Source of the DNA: Novosphingobium sp. AP12
GTDB taxonomy: Bacteria; Pseudomonadota; Alphaproteobacteria; Sphingomonadales; Sphingomonadaceae
DNA: 33,412 nt
Assembly (NCBI RefSeq): GCF_000281975.1
Contig: NZ_AKKE01000120.1
Location: 1-33,412 of the forward strand
Reading direction: 5' to 3'
The notes beneath the pieces were generated by a model. It made no database searches, had not been told where the DNA came from, and worked only from the letters and a program-made list of their open reading frames with translations. Of this stretch, positions 25,045-32,571 are shown one piece after another (positions within the stretch are counted from its first letter, which is position 1; the number at the start of each line of letters is the position of its first letter). The position numbers and the translations under genes were made by a program.

Positions 25045-26277
25045 CTAACTCTGCGCTCGCGTCTCGTGGGCGTGAAACAGCCGACCGCCTTCGATGACGT
25101 AGACAATGGCGAGCACGGCCATGCCGATGCCCAGATAGCCCACCGCCAGCGGCAGCGTCGTGCCCGCATAAGCCTGACCGATGGCCGAACCCACCAGAAC
25201 CGCGCCGATACTGGTGATGAAGCCTTGCACCGACGAGGCCGTTCCCGCGATGTGACCGACTGGTTCCATCGCCATGGACCCGAAGTTGGAGCCGCAAAGC
25301 CCGATCGAGGTCATGCTGAGCGCCTGGAGGATGGTGAAGCTCGTCAGCGTCTCCAGCCCGGCGAAGATGACCAGCACATGCGCTATAGAGAGCCCGATCA
25401 ACGCGAGCAACGCCGACTGCGAGATCAGTCGCGTTCCAAGCTTTTCCACAAGCCGGCTGTTGGCGAACGCGGCCAGTCCCATCGCGCCGGCGCAGATCGC
25501 GAACAGCCAGGTGAACTGGGCCCCGGCGCCGAACTCATCGACGAAAATCTGCTGCGAGGACGAGACGAAGGCGATGATCCCGCCGAACGTGAGCGACGCG
25601 GCCACCGCGTAGCCGATGGAGAACCGGTTCGTGAGCGTCAGCCAGTAACTCTGCCGCAAGGCAATCAAGGAGATCGGCATCCGGCGAGCAACAGGCAGGG
25701 TTTCTGGGAGGTGAAACAGCGTCCATGCGAGCACGAAGGCTGCGAAAGTGCCAAGCGCGTAGAAAATAAACCGCCATGGTCCGAACGCGAGCAGCGCCTG
25801 GCCCAGCGTCGGCGCCAGGATCGGTACTACAAAGAAAATCATTTGCGCGACAGACATGGTGCGGGCCATCTTCCGTCCGGATGCGCCATCGCGGACGATG
25901 GCGACCGCGAGTACGCGGGTCGACGCCGACATCAGACCCTGCAGCAAGCGCGCACCGAGCAGAGCCGCGAACGTCGCCGAACTCGCCGCGAACACGCTTG
26001 CGGCAACGAAGCCAATCAGGGTTCCGATGAGGATCGGTCTTCGGCCGAACCGGTCCGCCAAAGGACCATAGACCAGTTGCCCTGCCCCGAAGCCTACCAT
26101 GTAGACGGTGATGATCCACTGCCGATGATTGGCATCGCTTATCGCAAGCTCACGGCCTATGTCAGCCAGAGCAGGCAGCATAAGGTCGACGCCCAGTGCG
26201 TTTACGGCCATGACTGCAGCGATAAAGGCGACGAATTCGCGAGGATGCATGGCGGCGGGGACAGGTTCGGATGTCAT
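25045..26277 (-). CDS. MFS drug-resistance transporter, Bcr/CflA type
   Basis: A 410-aa, 12-helix major facilitator. Motif A GPLADRFGRRP lies between helices 2 and 3 (residues 71-81), and LMLPALADIGRELAISDA at the first periplasmic loop plus LAPTLGQALLAF-type motif C are typical of the Bcr/CflA H+-antiporters that export drugs such as bicyclomycin. It stands alone between two intergenic stretches and has its own terminator. The exact start (Met1 or Met10) is not decided by a strong ribosome site. Confidence 0.9.
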   Translation of the reverse strand: MTSEPVPAAMHPREFVAFIAAVMAVNALGVDLMLPALADIGRELAISDANHRQWIITVYMVGFGAGQLVYGPLADRFGRRPILIGTLIGFVAASVFAASSATFAALLGARLLQGLMSASTRVLAVAIVRDGASGRKMARTMSVAQMIFFVVPILAPTLGQALLAFGPWRFIFYALGTFAAFVLAWTLFHLPETLPVARRMPISLIALRQSYWLTLTNRFSIGYAVAASLTFGGIIAFVSSSQQIFVDEFGAGAQFTWLFAICAGAMGLAAFANSRLVEKLGTRLISQSALLALIGLSIAHVLVIFAGLETLTSFTILQALSMTSIGLCGSNFGSMAMEPVGHIAGTASSVQGFITSIGAVLVGSAIGQAYAGTTLPLAVGYLGIGMAVLAIVYVIEGGRLFHAHETRAQS

Positions 26278-26448
26278 TGGCGGCGCTATCGGCGATATAC
26301 CGCCGCGTTACAAGCGAGGCGTGCCATCCGCGCGGGACCCGACTTTGCTTGCGTTCAGCCGGATGGTGACCTCCAACTCTTCCATTGCCACACGCGGCAC
26401 AGCGACTGAGCGAAGCATTGAACACCGGTTCCATATCTCAATTGGGAT

Positions 26449-26508
26449 CGCCCTGATAGCAGTCGTTCCCGCGCCAAAATTGGCTGCCCGATTCCGGACC
26501 TTATTCAT
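26449..26508. repeat. Dispersed intergenic repeat, copy C
   Basis: GCCCTGATAGCAGTCGTTCC followed by CAAAATTGGC and TTATTCATC. It aligns with copy A at 18 of the first 20 positions and again over AAAATTG. It overlaps the stop of the remnant gene at 26501. Confidence 0.6.
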
Positions 26509-26948
26509 CGCTTTGAAGTGGTAGAGTCGGGGGGTAACGCGGTGACGTGCGGCGCGCCTGCGCGGTCAATCCGCGCGCGTTGAGGCCCGCAAGCAGGACA
26601 GCGAACAGGTACGTCAGGAGTTCGTAGCCTAGCTCCCAGCGCCGCGGGACGGCGATCTCCTGCGAAGCTCCTCCGGCTAGGTGATAGCGATTGATCAAAA
26701 CAATACGCGCTGCCGTGACCACGATCGCAGCGCCGGTCAGACCCGCTATCACTATGTCCGACCACTTCAGGTAGATCAGCAAGCCGACAATGGCGTAAAG
26801 CGCGCGAAGCCGGCGATGGGCACCCGCATAGTGAAGAGGGTTGACACCAGATCCTGATAAACCGCGTCTGAGACAGGACGCTTATTGCCTTCGAAAAAAA
26901 CATCACACCCATTCGCGTTCGCCTCGGCGCTGCTTGCCTTCTCTCCAT
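26501..26948 (-). pseudogene. Frameshifted, truncated N-terminal region of a membrane signalling protein (GGDEF/EAL-type?)
   Basis: Joining two frames gives one sensible protein. One frame reads FFEGNKRPVSDAVYQDLVST and then LFTMRVPIAGF; a 1-nt shift near 26795-26800 leads to LYAIVGLLIYLKWSDIVIAG, further hydrophobic helices and RWELGYELLTYLFAVLLAGL. Coding character is lost after GLNARGL, with a stop at 26501. At the 5' end an extra AG dinucleotide in GAGAG after the ATG (26946-26948) appears to cause a second shift. The piece resembles the membrane-embedded N-terminus of sphingomonad diguanylate cyclase/phosphodiesterase proteins as I remember them; no catalytic domain remains. Confidence 0.6.
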
Positions 26949-27086
26949 AGGGTCACTCTCTCTCCCCCGGGGGTTAAGACAAGTTGACCATCGCGGCAAA
27001 CCGAAACGGGGCGAGCATAGCATCTGGATTTGTGGGCTCTACAATCCTGTCTACCGGCGCAGGCGGGGAGATCAGTTTGCCCGTTT

Positions 27087-27103
27087 TATGTCCGATAGAC
27101 ATA
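27087..27103. repeat. Inverted repeat TATGTC / GACATA
   Basis: A 6-bp inverted repeat with a 5-nt centre, 10 nt upstream of the -35 element of the entericidin promoter. It is suitably placed for an additional regulator, but this could be chance. Confidence 0.3.
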
Positions 27104-27113
27104 GATGCAGGTT

Positions 27114-27138
27114 GGAACCCACCTACCTCAGCTTAGTT
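27114..27138 (+). promoter_or_regulatory. EcfG-type stress promoter of the entericidin gene
   Basis: GGAAC (27114-27118), a 17-nt spacer and GTT (27136-27138) match the alphaproteobacterial EcfG/sigma-EcfG consensus GGAAC-N16/17-(C)GTT. It lies about 50 nt upstream of the entericidin ATG. Entericidin-like genes are frequent EcfG targets. Confidence 0.7.
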
Positions 27139-27189
27139 GGAAAGCGGCAAGGCAGATATTTCCATCGGCCTTCAAACAGGATGTAGCAG

Positions 27190-27321
27190 ATGGTCCGGAA
27201 AGTTGTAATTGCGCTTGTAGCTAGTGGTATCGTGTTGTCGGCTTCTGCCTGCAACACTGTTAAGGGCGCAGGGCGTGACGTAAGCTCGGTTGGGCAAGCT
27301 GGCGAAAAGGCCATCAAGTAG
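27190..27321 (+). CDS. Entericidin A/B family small lipoprotein
   Basis: A 43-aa protein, MVRKVVIALVASGIVLSASA then CNTVKGAGRDVSSVG. The short signal peptide ends at a Cys (SASAC, with Ala not Leu at -3) followed by NTVKGAGRDV, the hallmark of entericidins. These are small membrane lipoproteins linked to stress and stationary-phase lysis. AGGA lies 8 nt before the ATG. It has an EcfG-type promoter upstream and a strong terminator 10 nt downstream, so it is a monocistronic stress gene. Confidence 0.9.
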   Translation: MVRKVVIALVASGIVLSASACNTVKGAGRDVSSVGQAGEKAIK

Positions 27322-27330
27322 TCGCAGCTA

Positions 27331-27373
27331 AATGATTACCGCCCGCCAATTTTCTTGGTGGGCGGTAATCATT
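27331..27373. terminator. Strong bidirectional terminator hairpin
   Basis: Nineteen-nt arms (AATGATTACCGCCCGCCAA and its near-perfect complement, one G:T pair) around TTTTC. It follows the entericidin stop by 9 nt and the convergent GlsB-type stop (27404) by 30 nt, so it can end both transcripts. Confidence 0.85.
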
Positions 27374-27403
27374 AGAAGTCTACATTTATTTTACCGATCG
27401 ATT

Positions 27404-27673
27404 CTAACGGACCGAACCACGCCGAAACAGGTTGACGATCGCAAGCAGCACAACGGCACCCAGGAAAGAGACGACCAACGAACTGAAGCTGTAGTCGCCA
27501 TTCATGATGTTACCGCCGCCAATCAACGGGTTGATCAGGAAGCCAGCAATAAGCGCGCCGACAATACCCACTATGACGTTCAGAAACATTCCCTGCTGCC
27601 CATCGGTGCGCATAACCAAGCTAGCGAGCCAACCTAGGACGCCGCCGATGATGATCAGAATTATTATGCCCAT
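27404..27673 (-). CDS. GlsB/YeaQ/YmgE-family stress membrane protein
   Basis: An 89-aa membrane protein from the ATG at 27673 (GGGAGAG 5 nt upstream). Three hydrophobic segments: IIILIIIGGVLGWLASLVM with the family's GxxxGWLA, VIVGIVGALIAGFL, and VVSFLGAVVLLAIVNLF ending in RRG. This family is induced by stress in many bacteria; its molecular function is unknown. It has its own EcfG-type promoter and converges on the entericidin gene across a shared terminator. Confidence 0.92.
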   Translation of the reverse strand: MGIIILIIIGGVLGWLASLVMRTDGQQGMFLNVIVGIVGALIAGFLINPLIGGGNIMNGDYSFSSLVVSFLGAVVLLAIVNLFRRGSVR

Positions 27674-27698
27674 GAAACTCTCCCGTTTATCATCCTCA

Positions 27699-27723
27699 AA
27701 CCATAGCCAAGACGAGTGGTTCC
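27699..27723 (-). promoter_or_regulatory. EcfG-type stress promoter of the GlsB-type gene
   Basis: On the minus strand GGAAC (27719-27723), a 17-nt spacer and GTT (27699-27701), 26 nt upstream of the ATG. Spacing and sequence equal those of the promoter at 27114-27138. Confidence 0.7.
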
Positions 27724-27742
27724 TCACTGAATACAGGATACC

Positions 27743-28090
27743 CTAGCTCAAAATGACGCAGGTACCGAGGGCGGCACTCAAGGCGAGCGGCGGTGCGAAG
27801 GCGCCATTCTTGAGAAAACTCCAGAAGCCAACTTCTTGCCCCTCACGGCGGATAGTCTGTAGCCAAAGGATGTCACGAGGCTGCCGGTAATCGTAAAGTT
27901 GGAGCAAGATCGACACCGATCAACAGTGCGTCGATCACCAATCGCGGTGGTTGCGCCTGCGACTGCTGTGCTCGCGATATGGCCTGCGGGCAGGTTGTTC
28001 GTCAGGTTGGAGGCCGCCGTCAGGATCGTGCCGGAAAGGGCAGCGCCACATGCAGGATCGGCCTATACACCGCCAAAAGGCTGTGCAAGA
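27743..28090 (-). pseudogene. ArsB-like arsenite/anion permease, decayed C-terminal remnant
   Basis: No single frame is open, but three frames together spell the C-terminal third of an ArsB/SLC13-like permease: ALSGTILTAASNLTNNLPAG in one frame, VIDALLIGVDLAP in the next, then TITGSLVT, then ILWLQTIRREGQEVGFWSFL and a hydrophobic end before TAG at 27743-27745. Restoring one base at each of about three points (near 27938, 27885 and 27860) would rejoin them. ArsB exports arsenite; no other ars gene is nearby. Upstream, around 28090-28180, possible further homology (ILFKTVQSLVTDLAQ) is preceded and followed by stops. The promoter of the GlsB-type gene abuts its 3' end. Confidence 0.75.
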
Positions 28091-28466
28091 TCAGTAACCA
28101 GACTCTGTACGGTTTTGAAAAGAATTGGGGCCTACGAGGCCCAGTGTGATCGCAAGGCCACCTTTTGCATCGGAGCGGCAATTTCTATGCGGTCAGTCCA
28201 GCCGACCCGCGGTTATGGCCGCTCGTGCTGGCCACGTCTGTTGTTGAAAAAAGTTGTTTGCTCCGAATAGCATGGCGATGCAATCAACCAACCGCCAGGC
28301 TGGAGGCAATACCCGTCTTCGCAGATGTCCGATGGCGCACGCTCCGATCAGTGATTGGTCGAACTGCATCGCCATTCCCGCGGGCGATCGACATAGATTG
28401 CGCAGTAGCGCTCTATTCTGCGGCGAGCCTACCGTCGGAGTATGATACGCCGCCATAAGCGGACAG
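28091..28466. other. No recognisable gene; possible extension of the permease remnant
   Basis: Open frames exist on both strands (for example minus strand 28193-28456, starting MAAYHTPTVG), but none shows a recognisable domain and their codon use is unlike the neighbouring genes. The part nearest 28090 may be older permease sequence. Confidence 0.5.
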
Positions 28467-30053
28467 TTATTTGTCCACTTTGCGCTTGGATATCAGGTAC
28501 GCGAGCAATGCAACGCCCGCGACGGCTCCTCCCGTGAGAAGCGCGGTGCTGCCCGGAGACAGACCGCCAAACGCGCGGTGCAATTGCGGGCGATGCTTCA
28601 GGCGTGCTAGCAACGGTTTGCGCTTCGAAAGCCCCTCGAACATCTCGCCGGGCCCTTCCGGGTCCAGAATCTTGTTGTCGGCCAGCCATTCTCGGACGGC
28701 ATCGAGTTCAGGCACTTCATAAGGCCTAAGGGAACGACCTCCACCACGCAGTTGCTCGATGGTCTGGATAATCGAGCCGGTTTGCGCGAGCAGGTTCTCG
28801 ATCGTCTCGCAATCGGTGTTCAAGTGCTCGGCCAGCAGCGTGTTGCGGATACCGGCAATCGTGCTGCGTTCGTCGGCATTGGCCTCCCGGCCGGCGTCGA
28901 TCACGACATCGCATTCGGTATCCAGCCTGAGCGAGCGGTTGTTGAAGTTCGAGGACCCGACGCGCAGCACCTCGTCATCGACCACCGTCACTTTGGCATG
29001 AACGTAAATCGGCTCACCGCCAGCAGTATAGGGGTGATAGAGGCGCAGACGCCTATTCGGGTCCTGCTCCTGCAGGACCTCGACCAGTCTTGCTCGCGCG
29101 GAGTCCATCGCAATCGGCTCTAGCCAGCCTTGAGCGGAAGTCGGATGGACGATAACGAATTCCGGGCCATCGGGTTCCGCCAGCCGCTTGGCAATAGCCT
29201 CAGCTACCTTACGCGACGCAAAATACTGGCTTTCGGCATAAAACCAGCGCTTGGCACGCGCGATCAGATCAACGTAGAGCGCTTCGATCTCGTGACGAGG
29301 TTCCTGCTGCGCCATTTCCGGAACGGTCAGCGCGATGCCGACCTCCACATTGGTGAAATCGGCTTCGACGCCCGTTGGCCAACAGTCCCCCCGTGCGCAA
29401 ACAGGAGCAAGCGCGCTACCGCCTGACACCTCCCAACGGGCGCGGCACATGTCGCCCAGCGCCTGCGCGACGGGACCCTGCAGCATTGTGGTGGCATCGT
29501 GCCATGGGCCGTAAGGCGTACCATCGGGCTCCAGACGACGCGGTTCGTCATCGGCGTGGTCGCGCGTGTCCCAGCGGTCGACAGTCATATCGATGCCACC
29601 GCAGAAGGCGACATCGTCGTCGATTACGACCACTTTCTGATGATGCGATCCGGCAGGGGGATGATGTCCGTCGAGGCGTAGGTGGATTTGAGGGTCCTTG
29701 ATCCATTGCGCTATCCGAAGCAGCGTCTGGCCATGGAACAGGGTCTTGAGGGCTCCGGTGTCCCAGCGCAGGATATGCACCTGCAAGCCCGGAGTACGCC
29801 GGACAAGCCAACTCAGGAACGCGCCCACCCGGTCCGGGGCACCGTCTTCGATGTCCCCGGCAAAGCGGATGCGGGCATCGAAGTCCCAACCTACGAGCAG
29901 GATTTGATTCTTAGCGTTCATCATTGCCGCGCGGGCGGCCTTGAAGTAGTCATCTGCGTCCACGATGACGGCGGCGCGGGCGGCGTGCTCGATCCGCCAG
30001 CAGTTACGACCAGGTTCGAGCAGGGAAACGGGGCTGTCCATAGGCATCGCCAT
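28467..30053 (-). CDS. Phospholipase D-like protein with two HKD motifs
   Basis: About 528 aa. HKD motif 1 is HQKVVVID (His138, Lys140, Asp145), flanked by GGID; motif 2 is VHAKVTVVDDE followed by GSSNFNNRS. Both halves of the active site are therefore complete, as in cardiolipin synthase/phospholipase D superfamily enzymes that cleave or transfer phosphodiester bonds in lipids. The C-terminus has a glycine/alanine-rich membrane helix (STALLTGGAVAGVALLAYLI) then KRKVDK, so the enzyme is probably tail-anchored to the inner membrane with a cytosolic active site. Alternative starts: TTG 30077, ATG 30047 or 30041. Confidence 0.93.
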   Translation of the reverse strand: MAMPMDSPVSLLEPGRNCWRIEHAARAAVIVDADDYFKAARAAMMNAKNQILLVGWDFDARIRFAGDIEDGAPDRVGAFLSWLVRRTPGLQVHILRWDTGALKTLFHGQTLLRIAQWIKDPQIHLRLDGHHPPAGSHHQKVVVIDDDVAFCGGIDMTVDRWDTRDHADDEPRRLEPDGTPYGPWHDATTMLQGPVAQALGDMCRARWEVSGGSALAPVCARGDCWPTGVEADFTNVEVGIALTVPEMAQQEPRHEIEALYVDLIARAKRWFYAESQYFASRKVAEAIAKRLAEPDGPEFVIVHPTSAQGWLEPIAMDSARARLVEVLQEQDPNRRLRLYHPYTAGGEPIYVHAKVTVVDDEVLRVGSSNFNNRSLRLDTECDVVIDAGREANADERSTIAGIRNTLLAEHLNTDCETIENLLAQTGSIIQTIEQLRGGGRSLRPYEVPELDAVREWLADNKILDPEGPGEMFEGLSKRKPLLARLKHRPQLHRAFGGLSPGSTALLTGGAVAGVALLAYLISKRKVDK

Positions 30054-30079
30054 CGCAGGCCACCCCCGATCTGCCAAGC

Positions 30080-30232
30080 CTAACTTGGACCGGTCTTATT
30101 GAACGCGAGAGAATCGTTCGGATAGCGCACGAACCAGTGGTGCTTTGGCGCCATCGGCACGTAGCAGATGCCTGGCCCACATATGGTCTGTACTGGGATA
30201 GCCGCCGGCATTCCTGCCGAATGTGCCGCCAT
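30080..30232 (-). CDS. Possible small protein upstream of phospholipase D
   Basis: A 50-codon open frame starting MAAHSAGMPAAIPVQTICGP and ending FNKTGPS, with stop 26 nt before the phospholipase start. The centre (CYVPMAPKHHWFVRYP) looks protein-like, with mostly G/C third positions, but no ribosome site or known family is visible. It could be a leader peptide or chance. Confidence 0.25.
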   Translation of the reverse strand: MAAHSAGMPAAIPVQTICGPGICYVPMAPKHHWFVRYPNDSLAFNKTGPS

Positions 30233-30367
30233 GGTGTCAGGTCACCAATATAAGCCGCGCAGATAGACTATTGCAAAAGCCCTTGGCTGAGCTTGGAATC
30301 CTGAAATCGTCCGAAACAAAAGGGCGATCGTGCCCTGGGCGTCATTTTAACCCCAACCACGACGCCC

Positions 30368-30799
30368 TTCGCTCTCGTTGTTGGTGACGACATCTTGATC
30401 CTCATGAACGCGTGCGAGATTCTCGAAGAAGCTGGATTTCGTTTCTACGAAGCGGCCGATGGCGACGCCGCGATGCAGCTTCTCGATCAGCACGCGGACA
30501 ATGTGATCCTGCTATTCACAGATGTCGAAATGCCGGGCTCGTTGAACGGCTTTGAGCTTGCGAGGGCAGTGGACGCCCATTGGCCCGAGATTGGGATAGT
30601 CGTGGCCAGCGGCAGGCTGGCGCCCGAGCCCGGCGACATGCCGGATCGCGCAACATCCATAAGCAAGCCGTTTTCGAAGGACGTGGTTCACGACCACTTG
30701 CGAGCCCCCTGTACCTCGTTCGTGTCCGCGCAAACCTGCTGTAGGTTCTGCGGACGGGCCACCCTGTCGGGAGCGACCAATTCGCCCCCTGCGCCTTGA
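30368..30799 (+). pseudogene. Single receiver-domain response regulator lacking a normal start, with disrupted 3' end
   Basis: From FALVVGDDILILMNACEILE the sequence follows a CheY-like receiver: acidic pair DD, phosphoacceptor Asp in LLFTDVEMPG, Thr/Ser region VVASGR and the conserved Lys in SISKPF. Upstream the frame is open only to a TGA at 30302-30304 and contains no ATG, GTG or TTG before strand beta-1, so translation would need an ATT or CTG codon. After VVHDHLRA (about 30704) the sequence stops resembling a receiver and becomes Cys/Ser/Pro-rich, probably IS110-derived DNA. I regard it as a broken gene of the stand-alone receiver type common in alphaproteobacteria. Confidence 0.6.
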
Positions 30800-31003
30800 G
30801 CACCTGGGGGGGACATGTGCCCCGGCAGGTGGCCGCGATGACGTCCCGTGGGGAGTTTGCGCCTGGAGCGCCAGTACAGGGAACGACGAAGATCGCGGTT
30901 GGCCCGGACCATAGGAGGTCAAGGCCATGGAAAATGAGAGACTTTGGTTCGCCGGTATCGATTGGGCTTCTGAAATTCATCAAGCCCGGGTGTCGGATGT
31001 TCA
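30705..31003 (+). mobile_element. IS110-family element, left end and 5' part of recombinase gene
   Basis: This includes a structured non-coding leader and the beginning of an IS110-type recombinase gene, cut at 31003/31004 by the IS66 element. The left boundary is inferred from the loss of receiver-domain similarity near 30704. The rest of the element should lie beyond the right edge of the window. Confidence 0.6.
30720..30926 (+). ncRNA. Candidate bridge-RNA leader of the IS110 element
   Basis: IS110-family recombinases such as IS621 use a bridge RNA encoded in the non-coding end upstream of the gene. Here about 200 nt precede the recombinase ATG and fold readily: a two-part stem (GTCCGC/GCGGAC and AACCT/AGGTT) at 30724-30755, a stem CACCTG/CAGGTG with an inner G4/C4 pairing at 30801-30831, and a smaller CTGG/CCAG hairpin near 30863-30874. 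The assignment is by position and folding only; guide loops have not been matched to donor or target. Confidence 0.35.
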
Positions 31004-31007
31004 GTAA
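30927..31007 (+). pseudogene. IS110-family recombinase, N-terminal fragment
   Basis: AGGAGG precedes ATG 30927 by 8 nt. The 26 readable codons include WFAGIDWASEIHQARVSDV, the start of an IS110 DEDD recombinase with the first catalytic Asp in GIDWA. The frame runs into the IS66 terminal repeat and stops at TAA 31005-31007. The gene is therefore interrupted and the remaining catalytic residues are not in this window. Confidence 0.8.
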
Positions 31008-31016
31008 GCGATGTTC

Positions 31017-32540
31017 TCAGCCCACGGCGGTCCAGGGCATGAGTTCGCTCACGGCGTTTGCTGGATGACCGTTCGCGAGCTTGGTGAGCGTTTCGGTCAG
31101 CCAGGTATGCGGGTTGATGCCGGCGATCTTGCAGTTTTCGACCAGCGTGGCGATGACCGCCCAGTTGTCGCCGCCCTCGTCGGAGCCTGCGAAGAGCGCG
31201 TTCTTGCGACTGAGGGCCAGCGGACGGATCGACCGCTCGACGGTGTTGGAATCCATCTCGACGCGGCCGTCATCGAGGAACAGTGACAGCCCGGGCCAGC
31301 GGGTGAGCGCGTAGCGGATGGCATCGGCGAGCTTGCTTTTGGCGCTGACCTGACGAAGTCGTGCCTCAAGGTAGATGTGCAGATCATCCACGATGACGCG
31401 TGCCTGTTCGGCGCGCACGGCGCGGCGGTGCTCTGACGAGGTGCTGCGAACCTCGTCCTCGATTGCGTAGAGCATGGCGATCCGACGCAGTACCTCGGTC
31501 GCGACCGGTGAGCTATCGGCCAACTCGTAGAATTTACGCCTCACATGTGCCCAGCAGAAAGCCAGGCTCACCTGCTGTCGGCGCTTGGCCAGGGCGGCAT
31601 AGCCGCCAAAGCCATCGACCTGCAGGATGCCGGCGAAGTCGCCCAGATGTACCTCCGCCCGCTCGCCCTTGCGGTCGGGTGCATAGACATAGGCCACCAT
31701 GGGCGGACCATCACCACCCCACGGTCGATCGTCGCGGGCATAGGCCCAAAGTTGGCCGGTCTTGGTCCGGCCTCGACCTGGATCGAGCACCGGTGCGGTC
31801 GTCTCGTCAGCAAACAGCCGCTCGGATCGTCGCAATCGCTCCAGGATATGATCGCGCAAGGGGCGCAAATACCAAGCCGCTCGGCCCACCCAGTCCGCCA
31901 GGGTCGAGCGATCCAGCTGGATGCCCTGACGGGCGTAGATCTGCGCCTGACGGTAAAGCGGAAGGTGATCGGCGTACTTGGCAACCAGCACCTGCGCGAT
32001 CAGCGCTTCGGTGGCGATGCCACCCTCGACGATGCGCCCCGGGGCCGGCGCCTGGACGACCGTACTCTCGCATGAGCGGCAGCCATAGCGCGGCCGGCGA
32101 GTGACCAGTACGCGAAAGGTGGTCGGCACCACGTCGAGACGCTCGGCTACGTCCTCACCGATCTGGTGAAGCGCGCCGCGACAGCAAGGGCATGCCTTAT
32201 CTTCGATGTCGACGACCTGTTCGATCCGCTCCAGATGAGCAGGTAGCGAGCCCCGGTTGGCCTTGCGCGGGCGATCCGCGGGTGCCCTGTTTGCCTTGTC
32301 CAGGGCGTGCTGAACCTCGGCGAGAGCGGTCTCGACCTCCTCAAGGGCAAGCTCGAACTGATCGGGGTCGAGCTGCTCGGAACGGCGGCCGAACCGATGC
32401 CGTTGCAGGGCTTCGATGATCGCCTTCAGGCGCTCGACCTCGGCCTGGAAAAGCTTGAGCGCATCAAGCTCGCGGGCTTGTTTGAGTACGAGCGCGCGGA
32501 GCGCTTCGACGTCGCTGGGAAGGTCCGCTTCCATGAGCAT
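31017..32540 (-). CDS. tnpC: IS66 transposase TnpC
   Basis: A 507-aa transposase. An N-terminal coiled-coil region (about 15-95, leucine/glutamate-rich, with QRHRFGRRSEQL), a zinc-binding region (CPCC near 120 and CRSCE) and a DDE nuclease domain: Asp in LFADETTAPVLD, Asp in LQVDGFGGY, and Glu in MDSNTVERSIRPLAL, followed by the conserved NALFAGSDEGG. Length and layout are normal for an active enzyme. The gene starts 31 nt after the tnpB stop. Confidence 0.97.
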   Translation of the reverse strand: MLMEADLPSDVEALRALVLKQARELDALKLFQAEVERLKAIIEALQRHRFGRRSEQLDPDQFELALEEVETALAEVQHALDKANRAPADRPRKANRGSLPAHLERIEQVVDIEDKACPCCRGALHQIGEDVAERLDVVPTTFRVLVTRRPRYGCRSCESTVVQAPAPGRIVEGGIATEALIAQVLVAKYADHLPLYRQAQIYARQGIQLDRSTLADWVGRAAWYLRPLRDHILERLRRSERLFADETTAPVLDPGRGRTKTGQLWAYARDDRPWGGDGPPMVAYVYAPDRKGERAEVHLGDFAGILQVDGFGGYAALAKRRQQVSLAFCWAHVRRKFYELADSSPVATEVLRRIAMLYAIEDEVRSTSSEHRRAVRAEQARVIVDDLHIYLEARLRQVSAKSKLADAIRYALTRWPGLSLFLDDGRVEMDSNTVERSIRPLALSRKNALFAGSDEGGDNWAVIATLVENCKIAGINPHTWLTETLTKLANGHPANAVSELMPWTAVG

Positions 32541-32571
32541 GCAGGCAGTGAATCAGGAGCAGAACCCCGCG

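Noticed and set aside
24886..26409. Plus-strand frame of 507 codons opposite the MFS gene
   Set aside because: Very Arg/Gln/Asp-rich, without domain character; the minus-strand transporter has 12 helices and motif A.
28193..28456. Minus-strand frame of 87 codons between the permease remnant and phospholipase D
   Set aside because: No family recognised and codon use unlike genuine neighbours; an opposite-strand frame of similar quality overlaps it.
30801..30831. Reading the G-rich hairpin as a transcription terminator for the receiver gene
   Set aside because: No T-tract follows, and the hairpin sits inside the putative IS110 leader, which explains it better.
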